Source of the DNA: Ursus arctos
Lineage: Eukaryota > Chordata > Mammalia > Carnivora > Ursidae
Direction of reading: 5' to 3'
Length of the DNA: 64,000 nt
Assembly (NCBI RefSeq): GCF_023065955.2
Contig: NW_026622985.1
Span: 5,106,001-5,170,000, forward strand
Shown: one piece after another, positions 1 to 13,599 of the stretch
How the letters are laid out: every line of letters starts with the position of its first letter
How positions within the stretch are numbered: the stretch's first letter is position 1
Translations under genes and position numbers: made by a program
Notes under the pieces: model-generated
What the model was told of the DNA's origin: nothing
Database searches by the model: none
What the model saw: the letters and a program-made list of their open reading frames with translations, nothing else

Positions 1-3000
1 GCAAAGACTCTCAGACTGACAGAGCTGACTGAGGACAGACATGAAAACCACACCAAGCCAGGTTGGAGCCTCACAAGAATGTTCCTTCCTATCTCCAAAT
101 TGGTGCCATCTTTGACAGCTCCCGCAGGGGCGTGGCAGGCAGTCGCTCGCAGGAGTCTGAGCCCTTGCACGTGCTGCTCTCTCCTTGGCCTCCCCTGGGC
201 TGGGTGCCCACATCACTGCCATCATTCTGTCCTCCCGCCCTCGCCAACACATCCCCACCACCTGCTGCACGTGGCATTGCTCCCATTCCTTCTTCCCGGG
301 CATTTATGCACTCGTCCTCCCGATGCCTGTGTGACTGCCCTCCTGAAAGCGGGGACGCCCTTACCCACTCCTGCCCAGCACGGGCTCCCTGGCCCCCCAT
401 ATGGTGCATGGTAGGGGGTGCCTCACTGAATACCTGTCTAGTAGGTTCAAGGATGCAATTACCCAGGCCCTGGAAGGTGATCCGTGAGAAGTGGAGGGCT
501 CACCTGGGCAAGAGGGGAGCTCTGGTAACTGCAGTCTTTACTGTATATTGTGAAAATGGTTTCACACGTACACGCTCAATATAGACTTCTCACACCTTGT
601 CAATTTAGGTTTGCAGTTGGCTTAATTTAGAGCACTGACTTTCAACTTTTTCTTTTCCTCAAAACTCTGAAGGATGTAAAGCAAGCCCAGACCAGCATTC
701 TGGATCTCATAACTGGAGGGAAAGGGGGTGCGGTGGGCTTGGAGTCCCCATCAGCCAAGGATGCTTTCTGAGTTTCCAGGGCTTGTGTGTGTCAGGAGAG
801 CATCCGAGCTGCAGGTGGGACCCGTCGAGAGGTCAGCTTCAGGGAGCAGACCCGGTGGGTTTACTTCACACTTGAGAGGTGACAGCTGGGATGGGAAGAG
901 CGGGGCCAGGGCTGGACGGAGCACCTATTTGGTACTCCTGCAGTGTGCTGACACCTCTCTCTGACCAGCCATCCACACTCGACCTGTGCAAACGCACATA
1001 GCATTGGTATTAGCATATGGCATCGTCGGGCTCTTGTGTATGTGACTGTCCCCTCATAAACCATGTGTCCCCAGATTGCCAAGAGTCTTGGACTGGAAAT
1101 CCATGTCCTAGGTCCAATCACAGGGCCCTTCCCATCTTGGCACACACCCCCCACCCCCCCACCCCCCAGCTGTAGGGACACACCAGGGCCACTGCACCTT
1201 GGACCGGCAACACATTGAGCCCTCCCCACAGTCCTGTGGTGGCCCATGAGCCCACCTCCCAGACAAAACTGAGACAGAGGGGTCCGACCCCTGCCCTGGC
1301 CACCATTCAGCTGCTCTACTAGGATTCAAACGCAGGCCTCTGTGACCTGAAACCTCCATGCTCTTTCACGGCGTCCTACACCACATAGAAGAAAAAGTGT
1401 GAATTTAATTGCCCTACTTGTTCAGCGACAGTGACAAAAGGGAAGGCCGGAAACAAGGGCCTGGCTTGGCCGTCTGGGCTGCCGTTGATGGCTGTGCAGC
1501 GGAGCCCCTGAGTGGGGTCCCCACAACGACATCGTGGGGCGGAGTCACCGGCTGTGTGGGCAGAGTGGCCGGCAGCCGTCCGAGGTGCCACAGCTCATCA
1601 GCAAGCCCTCGGCAGGAAAGGTCTGGCTGTACTGGCCCGGAGGCACTGTTTCTTCTCCATATTCACCCTCTCATTAAGGGCCTGGCAACAAAAGCCAGGA
1701 AGAACGCCGCAGGAAGGCGGGCATTGTTAAAAGCGTTCACTGCATTCGGACACATTGCCTTGTGCATTTCTGCTTCTCTAAACAATTCCTCCTTTGTGTT
1801 CTTGTCTTTATACTGTTGAGCTCAGTTGTGAAATGTCTATTTTTTTAATTTTTGTTCTTTTGTTTATTTTATCGTTCGGGACCTCAAATAAGCCAACCCC
1901 TGAAAGAATGTTCTCCTCGGTGCTTTTTTGGGCTCGTTAATTCTATGTTGCCAGTCTGCTGTCCCGTTAAAGCCATGGCGAGGATGAGGACAGGGATGCT
2001 GCTGGCCTTTGACTCTCAGTGCACTATTATGTGCAGTGAGCGCCGGGAACGCCTATGGCCTGTATTCACATTAGACATCCAGCGGCTATGTATTGGACGA
2101 ATGGTTTTGAAAAAAAATACAAAAAAAAAAAAAATTAAAATACTAAATAGATAAATAAATAAAACAAAATACACTGAAACTCCAACACAACATAGTCCTT
2201 ACTTCCTGGTCCAGCAGGGCTGAGCTACTGAAGTTTGAAATCTGTACTCCTGTCCTCCTCTGGGCATGGAGCGTTCAGTGACCTCAGAGAGCCTGGAAGC
2301 TCACTCAGACTTACATGCTTAATGTATCTATCTCCAAAGAGCTGGCTTGGTATGTGTGCCAAATGGCTACACCCTTCCCCCGTCATGAATGTTTAAGTTT
2401 GATGGAACTCTGGCTCTGATCATTGCAGATCTCTGCATCTCGTTCTTTCTGCAGCAGTAAACCTCACTTAGTGCTCAGGGGGCCAGAGGGCCTCCACCAA
2501 ACACATTTTTGTTCTGGTTCTTTTTAATTTTTCTTGGAGGTGATCCTCCAAGATCACCTCTTCTTTGGACCAGATCGTCCTGTCTCACATGTAAAAATGA
2601 AGGGGGAAAAATAAATAAAATCAAAATGAAGGGGGAGCCAAACGCCCGTGCCGTTAATACTTTAGGCCAGATTTCAGATGTTCATACCGAACATTTGTCA
2701 GAAGTTCCCAAACAGTATTAGCTATTTCTAAGTCTGTTTATATTTGGAAATGATTTTTTTTTTAAAGAACTCACTTTTAAAACAACTTCAATGAAACCAA
2801 GGGTCAGGCTGGAAAAAACTGCATTCACCATGTCATTTGTCTGAATTTTTAAATGTGGTTGCTCATAGATACGTGATAAAAACCCAAAAGTCTGATTTGT
2901 AATGTGATTTTTGAGCGAAAGTTTTGCTCTTGATCACATATAGGCCTACGACTCCCTTCAAGTTAAAATGTTTCTGGAGGGAGTGTTGGGTTGGAACGGG

Positions 3001-3102
3001 TCTTGCTTGATTCCTAGCGCCCTGAATTCCAGCTTCCTGGTGAGTCAGGCAGGTTGGTGTAGAAACGTGCTGGCTGACCTGTCCTTGCCGTGTCTTGTCC
3101 AG
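1..3102 (+). other. COBL: Intronic sequence upstream of the first visible COBL exon
   Basis: No exon with convincing splice sites and COBL-like coding was found here. The stretch is mixed GC-rich and AT-rich single-copy-looking DNA, with a C-rich run near 1147-1168 and an A-rich run near 2107-2160. It ends at a good acceptor (tgtcttgtccag) directly before the exon at 3103. It is assigned to the COBL intron because that exon starts inside a codon and so needs an upstream exon. Confidence 0.6.
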
Positions 3103-3412
3103 TAAGCCTGCCCCTGGGCCCCAGCAGTCCCTGCGGCACAGACAGGGTCCCACCGGTGCTGTCTGAGGCCGAGGAGACAGTGTCTGTCAGCAGCTGTTTT
3201 GCATCAGAAGACACGACTGAAGACTCTGGCGTGGTGAGCTCCCCCTCAGACATCATCTCCCTGGATTCCCAACACGACAGCATGAAATCCAAAGATAAGT
3301 GGGCCACAGACCAGGAGGACGGCAGTGACCAGGACCTGGCTGGAACCCCAGAACTGGGTCCCCACAAGAGCCCCACGTGGGAGAGGAACGGCTCTGGGAA
3401 CTGGCATCCGAG
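3103..3412 (+). CDS. COBL: COBL internal coding exon (Ser/Asp-rich disordered region)
   Basis: This is an internal exon of cordon-bleu, an actin nucleator of the cell cortex and neurites. It is read with one base supplied by the upstream exon: GTA AGC CTG gives V-S-L-P-L-G. The acceptor is cttgtccag and the donor AG|GTGAGT, so the 310-nt exon ends two bases into a codon. The product is acidic and Ser-rich, with [20 protein letters not shown], then [17 protein letters not shown] and [21 protein letters not shown] recognise these blocks as COBL-specific. The paralogue COBLL1 is less likely because three WH2 modules follow downstream and COBLL1 has one. No folded domain is expected here. Phase joins perfectly to the exon at 15047 (AG + A = Arg). 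Confidence 0.93.
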
Positions 3413-3569
3413 GTGAGTCAGGGGACAGCTGGAGAGGGAGGTCCCAACCTAGCCTCGGGGAAGAAGGTCTTTGGTTCACGGTAACCCATCCAACGTGTGG
3501 CAGGTGCCCTCCAAAGTTGCCACTTCCCTATGTGGGGGTTCACTAGCCACACCATGTCTTCAGGCTTTC

Positions 3570-4122
3570 TAGACATGAAGGTGATTATAAGTAATACCTA
3601 AGATTGGCTTGTTTGTTTTTCCTTTTATATGAATGGTACCATATGCTCAGTGCCCTTTCTCACTCAACATCGTGTTTTTAAGATCGAACCATGATGATAC
3701 GTGTCTTATGAGTTCATTTGTTTTTCTACCTTTTAATTAATGGGCAGTTAGGTTATACTGGTTTTCCACGCCACGGGAAACAATGAGGAAGTTGTACATA
3801 TGTCTCTGTTTACACATAGAGAGCTTTCTAAAGGAGCAATTATTAGACATTCAGAAAAATTCATCCTCAACTATGGACTGTTGACGAATTGCTCTCCAAA
3901 ATGATTGTCTGGTTTACAGGCCCTCCAGTGGTCTCTAACGGCCTGCTGTCCACACCTGCATCACATCTGTGATCAGTACACCTCTACTTTTCCACTCGTA
4001 CAGTTGTCTGATGGCACTTCACGTGCTTTTCAATATACAGTTGTCTGATTAGTAAGAATGAGCATGTCGTCATATGTGTATTACCACTTTGATTTTCTTC
4101 TTGCATGACTTGCCTTTCTATT
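3570..4122 (-). mobile_element. Probable very old L1 remnant, antisense
   Basis: The plus strand carries T-rich phrases reminiscent of the antisense 3' part of mammalian L1M elements, such as a 'ctcactcaacatcgtg' block followed by 'gagttcatttgtttttctacc'. The segment 4372-5170 has a similar T-rich character and may be a continuation beyond the inserted SINE. Divergence is high and the call rests on composition and a few phrases. Confidence 0.35.
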
Positions 4123-4136
4123 GACTGCCCTTTTTA

Positions 4137-4354
4137 AACTTTTTTTTTAATTTTTTTATTTTGAGAGACAAAAGAAAGAGCATGCACAAGAGTGGGGAGA
4201 GGGACGGAGGGAGAGGCAGACAGAGAATCTTAAGCAGGCTCCACGCCCAGCATGGAGCCTGACTCAGGGCTTGAACCCATGACCCTGAGATCATGACCTG
4301 CGCCAAAATCAAGAATCGGACATGTACCCCACTGAGCTACCCAGGTGCCCCCAT
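4137..4354 (-). mobile_element. Can-SINE (SINEC), antisense
   Basis: The copy reads from a T-rich tail, through a purine-rich (GA) segment, to the tRNA-like head that ends gagctacccaggtgccccc on the plus strand. It is flanked by a target duplication of gactgcccttt type at 4123-4136 and 4357-4370. It is a tRNA-Lys-derived, Pol III-type non-autonomous retroposon restricted to carnivores, mobilised by L1 proteins. Confidence 0.93.
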
Positions 4355-6139
4355 AGACTGCCCTTTAAAAACAAAACAAATACAAAAGAAAATGGATGTT
4401 ACTTTTTTTAAAAAATTCAGTAATTTCTTCTTAATCTGTAAATCAGTTCTTACTAAACAAAGAGTCTTTAAGACTATGCCTTGAATGTAACTTTGTTTTC
4501 TCTTGTTGAGTAAAAATTGCTTTTTAATTTTAATATTCTTGAATTTGTCCCTTTTCTCCTGAATGTGTATGATCTTTGCATATTTAAGAGACCGTTCTCA
4601 TGCCCCGAAGGACTAAAGATTATCTGAATTTTTTATAAAAGTTTAGTGTCGCTTTCTCACATTTGGGCTTCTCAGCTACCTGGGTTTATTTTCGGGTGTG
4701 ATGTGAAGAAGGAAATCTATTTTCTCCCACTGACTCCTAGCTCCACTTTGGATTCCATGTATGCCCCCAGCACTCTGCCCCATAGTGCCGACTTACCTGT
4801 CTGACATTGTCCCAACCCCCCATTGCCATTGCCCCTTTCTTTGTTCTTCTAAAAAGGAGGTTAATTCTCCGCGGCCCATCAATTTTTTTCACCCTGTCGA
4901 TAATTTTAAGAGCCAGTCACACAAACAATGTTATGGAAATATTAACAAAAAGTAGAATGATTCCAAAAAATTCACAGGTTGATCACCAAAATAAGCAAAT
5001 GCCTTTGTATTTTTCATATTTTGTTCCCACTTTGTCCATATGAACACACAAATCTTTACCTGGTTAATGTAATTGTAGTGTCAGTAATAATTTATTTTGA
5101 TTTATTTTTACCTAAGGATTTATCACGAGCATTTGCCCATTTGTTAATTACACTCTCTAATAATTTTAACGTATAGCTCGTCAATCTTAAGGACCATTTC
5201 AAGGCCAAGTTTGTATTTCATTTGACAGGAAATTAGAAGGAACCAATTGCTCCCTTCCTCCCGCTCACCCCCAACACACACACAAGGTGTGTTAGCCTGT
5301 GCTGCTTGCATCTATGAGAGCAGAGAAAAATTATGACAGTTCCTTCTTAGTCCATTAAACATTAAAAAAAAAGTCACTTTCTACAGCAATCCCCAGGTCT
5401 GTTCTGTGAGTTTGCATGGAGATTGCATACCCCAAGCTCTACATCTGAAGCTAATCAGACACGTTTAATTCTGGCCCCTAGGGATGCTCATGTTAGTCAT
5501 CGTTGGTTTTGCTGGCATTGACCCCTGATGTAAAATCTTGCTGACTTCTATCCAAATATGAGAGTTAATGTTGCCTGTGGCCACAGCCAGGATAATCATG
5601 GAGTCTTTGGAACTTGATGCTTTATACCAGCAGTGAGTAGGGCATGTTTTTCTGCCCTCATCTCTGGGACGCCATGGAATTTGAAAATAGCATGGTGGGG
5701 AGTGAGGGGGCTCTGACAGACCCACAGTGGGTCCCCCAGCACTAAGTGGCTGCCTGGTCTTTGTGAGTCCTAATGACTTTGCAGAGCCTTGTGGGGTGCT
5801 TATGCATGCACAGATAACGCCTCCTACTTACTCTATAGGTGCTGTAAGCCTATAAATGCCCGGTGTGCATGGCTCAGTACACATTGCCTGGCTATCAAAT
5901 AGGACATATTGTCAAAACTACTACTGTGAGTTTAGGAAAGGGTCACCATGAATTCTCTGGGCTTCCAACAGCCCAGCAGTCCAAGAAGGATGCAGATAGC
6001 CTCTGAGCCCCCCAGCCCTGTGTGTGCTGTTCCACTATCTGCCACAGGGTTGGGCTCCACCCTCTGCCTACAACTTTTCATGGAATGACCATAGTTAGTG
6101 CAATATTGTGATTCATAAGAAATATCTATTTGGTCATTC

Positions 6140-6860
6140 AAATGACCAAAACGTATACCTCATAAATATTTGGTCTTCATCCACAGTTTCTGGCTCACAG
6201 CTCCCAAAAACCTTGGAATTTCCTGAGTGTTGAGAATGATAAAGGTCTTTTGTATGTTAATGAGATGCCTTTTGGAAAGCACCTTTGGATGGGGGCTGGT
6301 TGCCAGGGGAGCCAACCAAGTGACTGAAAGGTAGAACTTTCAGCTCCACTCCCTGACCTTCCTGGGAGGGGAAAAGGGTTGGAGGTAAAAATAGCCAATG
6401 GCCAGGGACTTAGTCAATTGTGATGATGCTATGAAGCCTCCATAAAACCCCAAAAGGACTGCATTGGAGAGCTTCCGGGTGGTGAGCACGCGCAGGTTGG
6501 GGAGAGTGGCTCCTGGAGAAGCACGGAAGATCCTTCCCCCACCTCTCCTTATGCATCTCTTTTTTCTGGCTGTTGATTCGTATCCCTTTTGATATCCTTT
6601 AATAAACTGGCCAACCCAAGCATTTTTCTGAATTCTGTGAGTCATCCTGGCAAATTAATTGAATGTAAGGATTCTGTAGCGGTTGATCAGAAGCACGAGG
6701 CTGGTGTCTCAAGTGCGGGGTAGGGAGGAGGCCGGTGGGACTGGTCGGATGGTGTCTCTGGGTCCATAGTGTCAGAAATGAGTTGAATTCTTGGACCTCC
6801 TGCTGGAGTCAGAGAAATGCTTGTCATTGTACATGGGGCAACGCCCCCCACATCCGTATT
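6140..6860 (+). mobile_element. Ancient LTR-like interspersed repeat, plus orientation
   Basis: The core phrases 'atgaagcctccataaaacccc', 'gagagcttccgggtggtgagc', 'tatgcatctctt...ctggctgtt' and 'aataaactgg' (AATAAA at 6600-6605) belong to a common old mammalian LTR-type repeat. I recognise the repeat but do not trust my memory for its family name. A piece of the same family lies antisense at 51617-51987, where the matching 'cattacacagg...' and 'cttgattagatcattggg' phrases occur in reverse complement. Ends are approximate. Confidence 0.65.
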
Positions 6861-9800
6861 GAGTCCAGGAACACCTGAGAAGTTTCTTTTACAGGAGTTC
6901 TCCCCACTGACAAGTTAGACCAACTTGGAGACTGTGGTGTGGGGTATCACATATTTATTTTCAAATGTATGATTTTCCATCAAGTTCAGGGTGATGGAGA
7001 AGCAGGTATTAAGCTGGGGTTGCCAACTCAAAGGCTCACGGGGGCCAGGCAGATAATCAGCGTGAGCGGCCACAGAGAGCAGCCCTGAAAGCTCAGTCTC
7101 CTCTCGAGAAAGCAGCCTTGCACCCCCCTTCCAGACTCACCCAGAGGGATCGCAGACCCAGCCTGGCCGGCTTTTGAAGAGAAGCCAGAACCCAAATTCT
7201 TATGTGAGGTGTCCCAAGTTTAAAATGTTGGCAACCAAGTCAGACATTCAGAGCCAAACCAAACACATCTGCATGCTGGGCCAGACCGGCTCCCAGATGT
7301 GCACTCCACTGAGTATTTAAGGGGCGCCCTGGCCCTTCCTCCTCTGCCTGCGTCTCTTCCAGCTTTGGAATAGCGTTATAGTTTCTCAGTGTCTCCTTGA
7401 AAAATATCTTCACAGATACGTGTGGGGACTCCTTATAGCCTCCTCTTCATGAATTATGAAAGTCTCTTACAAATTCTGCAGGAAAGCAGCCTGTTTCAAG
7501 AGCACCCCTCTGTTCTGCCTCTGAATGTTCCTGGCATAAGGCTCTGTGAAGCACTGTTTTTGAAATGCTGTTCTATGCCTTCCACCATCCACACTGTCAC
7601 ACTGAAAGCCCTTACAAATACACACTTCTGTTTCATGGATATGGAGAGAATACATCTCGCTGAATGAACGTGGTGCGTTCCAGAGGCAGGCTCTGTGGTC
7701 CTGTCTGCAGCCTCGGACGCACTGAGAGCATGAGCAGCAAAAAGGCAGGAAAGGCTGGAGGGGTCAGGATGGGGTGGGGCCACACTCAGGGCAGGGGTGG
7801 GGGAGGCCTACAGACACTAGGCCAGAGGTCAAGTCTGCAGAATTATGGCAAGCCATGCTGATTTCAGGGGTCCAGAGCAGCCCAGGGTCAAGTTCAGTGG
7901 GATGAGAACCTAGGCTGGGGGGTTGGCAGCCCCAGGTCAAGCTGAAATTGTGCAAGAGCAGAACCCACCGCTGTTCACGGAGCTGTGGCCTTCAGCTCGG
8001 CCGCCTGGACAGAGCACTGCACAGGAGCACCTGCGCTCAAGGGGGATTGAGAGAAACAGTAAGGCAGAGTAGGTTTCCTGACGTATCTGACGTCCTGGGG
8101 TGGGCATGGGGGGTGGACAGGCACACTTCGCATGTGCCCCTGAAGTGCATGCCTCCCCTCCCTCCCAAAGAGATGGTTCTCAGTGCCTCCTGCTGGTCCC
8201 TGATCCTGCCTCCTGGCTCTGCCCTGCGTGATTCTGATACCTAGTTTCTGCAGGGAAGAGAGGATGCTCTTCTCGTGTGGCCAACAGCCATGATCCGGGC
8301 ATGGCCATGGCAATGAGACCAGTCCATCCTCTGAATGCCAGGTCCTGGAGGCTAGGGTGAAGCAGAAGGCCCCCTCTGCAGTGCCTGTCCAGGCTGGGTC
8401 TCCCTGGGCTGGAGGGTGCATTCTGAGAGCTGGCAAAGCCATCGCCTGTAGTCTCAGACACCATCAGCTTGTAGCATCGGCTCTCTGGGGCCAGTCCCCA
8501 GTAAGACAGGGAGCGTATGTGGTTTTCTGCTTTGCCAGAGGACCCTATCCTTTTCCCAGCCCTCCGTTACTCAGGTATTCATGGAGTGCTATTGGGAACA
8601 GTGCAAGACCCACTGTGATCTGAGTGAAAAGACCCAAGTTCATAAGCCCTATGGAGTTAGGCCCCTGTTTGCTTGGCTGTTCCTCCTTTCTCTGCACACC
8701 AAAGCCATCTGAACGGCTTTGGCTAGGGTTGCCTCGGGTCCCACATGACAAATTGGAGGCCAAGTGCAGTTTCCTCCAGGGCTCCTGTGGGGTTGGCCTT
8801 AGCTGAAAGCGTCCTTCTGAAACTCTTCAGCCCGGGAGCAAAGTTCAGGGCTCTGTTCCCTGCAGCTGATTTAGAGGCTTCACTCTGGCTGCTATAGCCG
8901 CCACCCCTTCAGTGACACCATTGGCTGGGCTCCACCGAATGCCCTTGGAGCCAGGGTTTTGAATTGAAGAGTCACAAGAATAAATATGGGTTTTCTAAGA
9001 GGAGCAAGTGTGAGTGCTTAGTAATAATTGGAAGACCGTTTCTGTGCTGTGATCTGCAAATGATATGTTTTCCATCAAGTCATTCGGTTGGATCCAATTA
9101 TAATTTTTCGTTGCAAAATAAGTCTGTGCGCTCAACGCAAACTTGGGACAACACATTCCCAGCGTTTTCCTCTAGACTCAGCGCAGCCAGTAAAAAAGCT
9201 CAACGAAGAATTCAGCCCACGAGCCCAGGAACAGCACAGAGGCACATGTGATGACTGCCCCTTATTGTGGGGACACCTGGGAGTGGCCCGTGCACAGCTC
9301 TGCCCGGGGCAGGAGTCATACCACTGGGACCTACGTTTGTTTAAACAACTCCTGCCAGATGCATCTTCCCTTTGTATATGGCTTGGGCCAATATTCCTAA
9401 AACTTAAAGAACAACTCCATGTGAAGAGTAAAAAGTCCAGAATCAGACTGCCTGGGGTCGTACCTGCTCACTAAGGGTGACTACGCCCTCGGGCCAGTGA
9501 CCCGACCGTGTATCAATTTCCTTAGCACACGGAGAGATGCAGGACCTCTCCCCCGCTTAGTGCCTGACTATTGGCAGCCTTCAAAACCTGACAGCTGGTA
9601 TTGTTAGTTGCCCTGGAGGTTAGTATTCACAACTGCCTGAGGAAGGAGAGAAACGTGATTGATTTGGATACTCTGTATCTAGCTCTGATCCTCTGCCTCT
9701 TTCAAGTTTATAGCACCTTTGGAAAGAAACTAAATGTGTCTATGTACATATGTGTGTGATAAGGGGAAAAAACAGAGAGGACTTCGCCTCCTGCACACCT

Positions 9801-10477
9801 GGGGAGCATCGCAATGGATCATGTGTTATTTCTAAGCCTTTGAATCCTGAAGGCAGTTTTGCTGTGACCAGACAATGTATCTATCAGAGTACCAACATCA
9901 TGGGACTTGAAATTCTGGGGTGCCTTTGGGAAACGTTGGTGCAGCAGCAGGGATAGATGAGAGGTCGGATAAGTGGATTTCAGGCTGTGTTCGTTAATGG
10001 TAGGACCCCACTGAAAGCAGGGTTAGAGCCACAAAGGTCGGAAGGTGCAGCCCCTTCAGGAGAAGGGAGCCCCCCTGTCTTGCCTGCCATCCTCCCTCAC
10101 CCACCATCCTCTGCCTGGCCGTCCCCAAGTCTGTCTCAGCCCCACTTGACAGCAGATGGTAGGCATGAGGACATTAGAAGTGAGACCTGCAGGGGTCTGT
10201 AAGGCATGAGTTTCTGGTCAGGTCGAGGAACTGAGGGTGTGAGGGGCAGCGGAGGGGCTGGAAGAGACAGGGTCCTTCCTTTCTACTAGCTGGTGCCGGC
10301 CTAGGGGCCCCAGGACTCTATAACCACAGGAACTCTGTGACCAGCAGCACTTAGAAGCATCTCACACCTTGAGAACCCTAGAACTTTGTGAGAACCTTAG
10401 AAACATTTAATACATCCTGGAACCCAGATACTTTATAACTACATTTGCAAAGGAGCATTTAAAAACCACTCCAAAAA

Positions 10478-10541
10478 TACATACATACATACACATACAC
10501 ACACACATACATACATACATACATACATACATACATACAAC
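10478..10541. repeat. CATA/CA microsatellite
   Basis: The run is about 64 bp of catacata with an internal cacacaca stretch. In reverse complement it gives an open frame of repeating Met-Tyr-Val-Cys, which is an artefact of the repeat. Confidence 0.95.
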
Positions 10542-11205
10542 TCCAGAGCTCGCAGAACGGTATTGCTCCACACCAGAGCTCTGTCCGTGTTCGGCTGCTG
10601 AGCCCTTGCCAGGCAGCTGACCCAAATGCAGGTGTGCTGTGAGTGTAGAAGACATAGTCTTTGGGGTGAAGAAAAGAGCTCTTCATGTTAATTACAAAAT
10701 GATACATAATGATGATAATATTAAGTGGCATAATATAATACACCATATTATATAAGGACGCTTAAGTATTGGGTTAAATGAGGTATACCAATTAAGATGT
10801 AATAAAAGCAAAGTTAAAGTACTTAATTAAAATTAATCTCACCTATTTCTCCTATTTTTTTTTTTGGCCACAAGATTTTAAATTATACGTGTGGTTCCTA
10901 TTTTTAGGGGACACAGTGATTCTAGAACTCGAAATGCCTTAAATACAGGAGCGCTTGTAAATGGGATGTAAAGTTGAACATATATGACTGTCATCAACTG
11001 TAGATTTTCCCAAGTTTCTTGCCTTTTGTTTATCAAGTAATTGTTCTGAAAATGCATGAGTCAGTTTGGTTGTCCTCAGCAAATTGAATCACTACCTGAA
11101 AAGAACATTTTTCCCCCTCAGACTTCTTTTTTTTTTTTTTTAATTCTGCCATTGGATAAATTACTTAAAGAAACTCGTTTAGCTACATCAGAAAGAGAAA
11201 TGACC

Positions 11206-11395
11206 AGAGCACCTGGGTGGCTCAGCCAGTTAAATGTCTGCCTTTGGCTCAGGTTACAATCCCGGGGTCCTGGGATCGAGCCCCGCATCGGGCTCCCTGC
11301 TCATTGGGGAGTCTGCTTCTCCCTCTCCCTCTGCCCCTCCCCCTGCTCCTGCTTTCTTTCTCTCAAATAAATAAATAAAATCTTAGAAGAGAGAG
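11206..11395 (+). mobile_element. Can-SINE (SINEC), sense
   Basis: It has the tRNA-like head gcacctgggtggctcagcc, B-box-like region, CT-rich stretch and an aataaataaaat tail followed by a GA run. The target duplication agagaaatgacc occurs at 11194-11205 and 11396-11407. Confidence 0.95.
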
Positions 11396-12904
11396 AGAGA
11401 AATGACCTCACAGGCTTGAATGGGTCAGAATCAGCCCACCCTCTTTTTTCTTTCTCATATAAAATGACAACAAAAAACCAAAACCTATTTATCCGAGGCC
11501 TGATTTGACATGACTGCTCCTATGTGTCCTTTTGCCGGAAGCTGGCAAGGCCATGCTGTGAGCTGGGTGGGGGGCTTGGTCACCCTGATGCCCTCGCCCC
11601 CTGCCCCTCGTCCGTCACACTGGACGCAGCAGTGGCTGCAAGCTGTGATCTCTGCGGCCACACTCAGTGTGAGAAAATGCTGCTGGTCATGTTTATTCAG
11701 CGTGTACAACCCGGTATCAGCATGTCTGCTCTGAGTTTGTTTGCTCTTCGTTTTTCTTGGTCTTAGGCCAAAACAGACTGTCAGCACGAACCCTATCTAA
11801 AGACTGGGGTGTATGTAGGGGGTGCAGAAGGTGCCCGGGAGAGGAACATCTGTGCGCGTTTACCTCCAGCTACAGAGAAGCAGACGCTTCTTGCCAGCTC
11901 TCACTCCAGGGACGCATTCTCGGGCTCTCCTGCTAAGCCCATAGAACGCTGACCTCCAGGCTCAGGGACGAAGTGCTTCGGACTGGTTTTTGCAGTGACA
12001 GAGGAATAGTTACAATCCATGACTAACTCTTTGGGGACAAGTAGATAGCTGTAGGTGAGTAAGGAAAAAGAAGATACCACTCAATCTCTCCCTCGTGCAA
12101 TTTTACATTGGCCAGCAAAATAGATGCATTGACGTTGGCTTTGGCTTTTGCCAGAAACTCCATTCGTGAGAAGCCCAGGGCCCTGAGCACAGGGACCCCT
12201 GCATGGCATCACCAGAGGAGCCAGCAGCAGGAACAAAGTGGTCTCCAGGCCTATAGATGCAGGGGTCAGCAGCCTGGAGAGCAACGTTGGACAGACCCTC
12301 CTTCCCAGGCCAGTAGCTCCCATCACATGCCCACTCCATCTCCTTGGGCAGGCAAGGAACCAGGTCCACATTGAAGGATCTGGCCAGAGAGCCACGTGAG
12401 GTGCAAGGAGGGTAGAGGTGGCATGGGACCGAGTGACAGCATCTGGGGAATCTGTGTGGTATCGCTGAGGCAGGCGGAGGAAAGGGGGTGCAAGACAGCA
12501 GAAGCAGACAGGAGGGATCGGACTCAGTGTAGGGTCCCCAGACTTGAGCAAGAAGGCTTGGACTGCGGAGGGGTGGGGAACAGCTGAGGAGCCTTGAGCC
12601 CTTGGGGTTTGGCTACTGATGGCTTTTTAGGGGTCAGCTGAGTCTTGGGTCTGGCTGTGATGAAGATGATGAGGAGCTCACATGAAGGCCTTGTCTCTGC
12701 CACCCTTTATGGTGGTCAGGCTGGCAGCCGCTCACTGGGATTGTTAGGCACTGATAACAAAATAAAATTATAAACACAATATACTGTGTGTATCATGCAT
12801 CATATCACAAAAATGTGAACTACTTTGCAAAACAGAGTTCTCATTCATGGTCAGAAAGAGCCCAAAGGATTGTTTTAAATTTGGCCATTTAAAATATTGC
12901 CTCT

Positions 12905-13110
12905 CTGGGTGCCTGGGTGGCTCAGTCCATGAAGTGTCCAACTCTTGATTTCAGCTCAGGTCATGATCTCAGGGTCCTGGGATCGAGCCCCACGTGGGGT
13001 TTCACTCTCAGTGTGGAGTCTGCTTGGGATTCTCCCTCTCCCTCTGCCCCTCCCCCCACTCTCTCTCTCTCTCAGATAAATAAATAAACAAAATCTTTAG
13101 AAATATATAA
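12905..13110 (+). mobile_element. Can-SINE (SINEC), sense
   Basis: The head 'gggtgcctgggtggctcag', a CT-rich segment ending (ct)n, and the tail 'agataaataaataaac' are all present. Imperfect flanking repeats around 'attgcct' are seen at 12895-12902 and 13112-13120. Confidence 0.93.
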
Positions 13111-13599
13111 AAAATTGCCTACCGTTCAAGCTGTTTTGTACCAAAATGAGCATACTTCAAGACAAAAAGAGTAAAATACTCACTGTAGTTCATTCATTTC
13201 AACAAATCCCAGTGGTTGGTGGTGGTTGTCTGACTGCCCACCCCCCTCGCCCATGGGCATGTGCCGTTTCTAGATCATCCTCTTTCTGTGCGTGTGTCTT
13301 CATTTCTTCACGTCACAGGCTGCCTTAAGCATTGATCTGTGTCTCTGCATAGATTCCAGGTTCATCCTATCGACTGATTTCAACGCCCTTTGAAATGAAC
13401 ATGCAGTGTTGCTGGATATTTTGAAATTCCTCCCATAAATTCGATGAACATTGCTGTGTTTCTGTTTTGCTTGCTATAGGATCATTTCCTTAAGGCAAAT
13501 TACCAAAGGAGACTCGTGAACCAAAGTTCTTACAAAGTTAAAGCGATGCTTCTGCTTCTCGATGTGCGTTTCCATTCCTCTCCGGTGGCAACAAGTGTG

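Noticed and set aside
10407..10746. Met-Tyr-Val-Cys repeat proteins on the minus strand
   Set aside because: They are translations of the CATA microsatellite.
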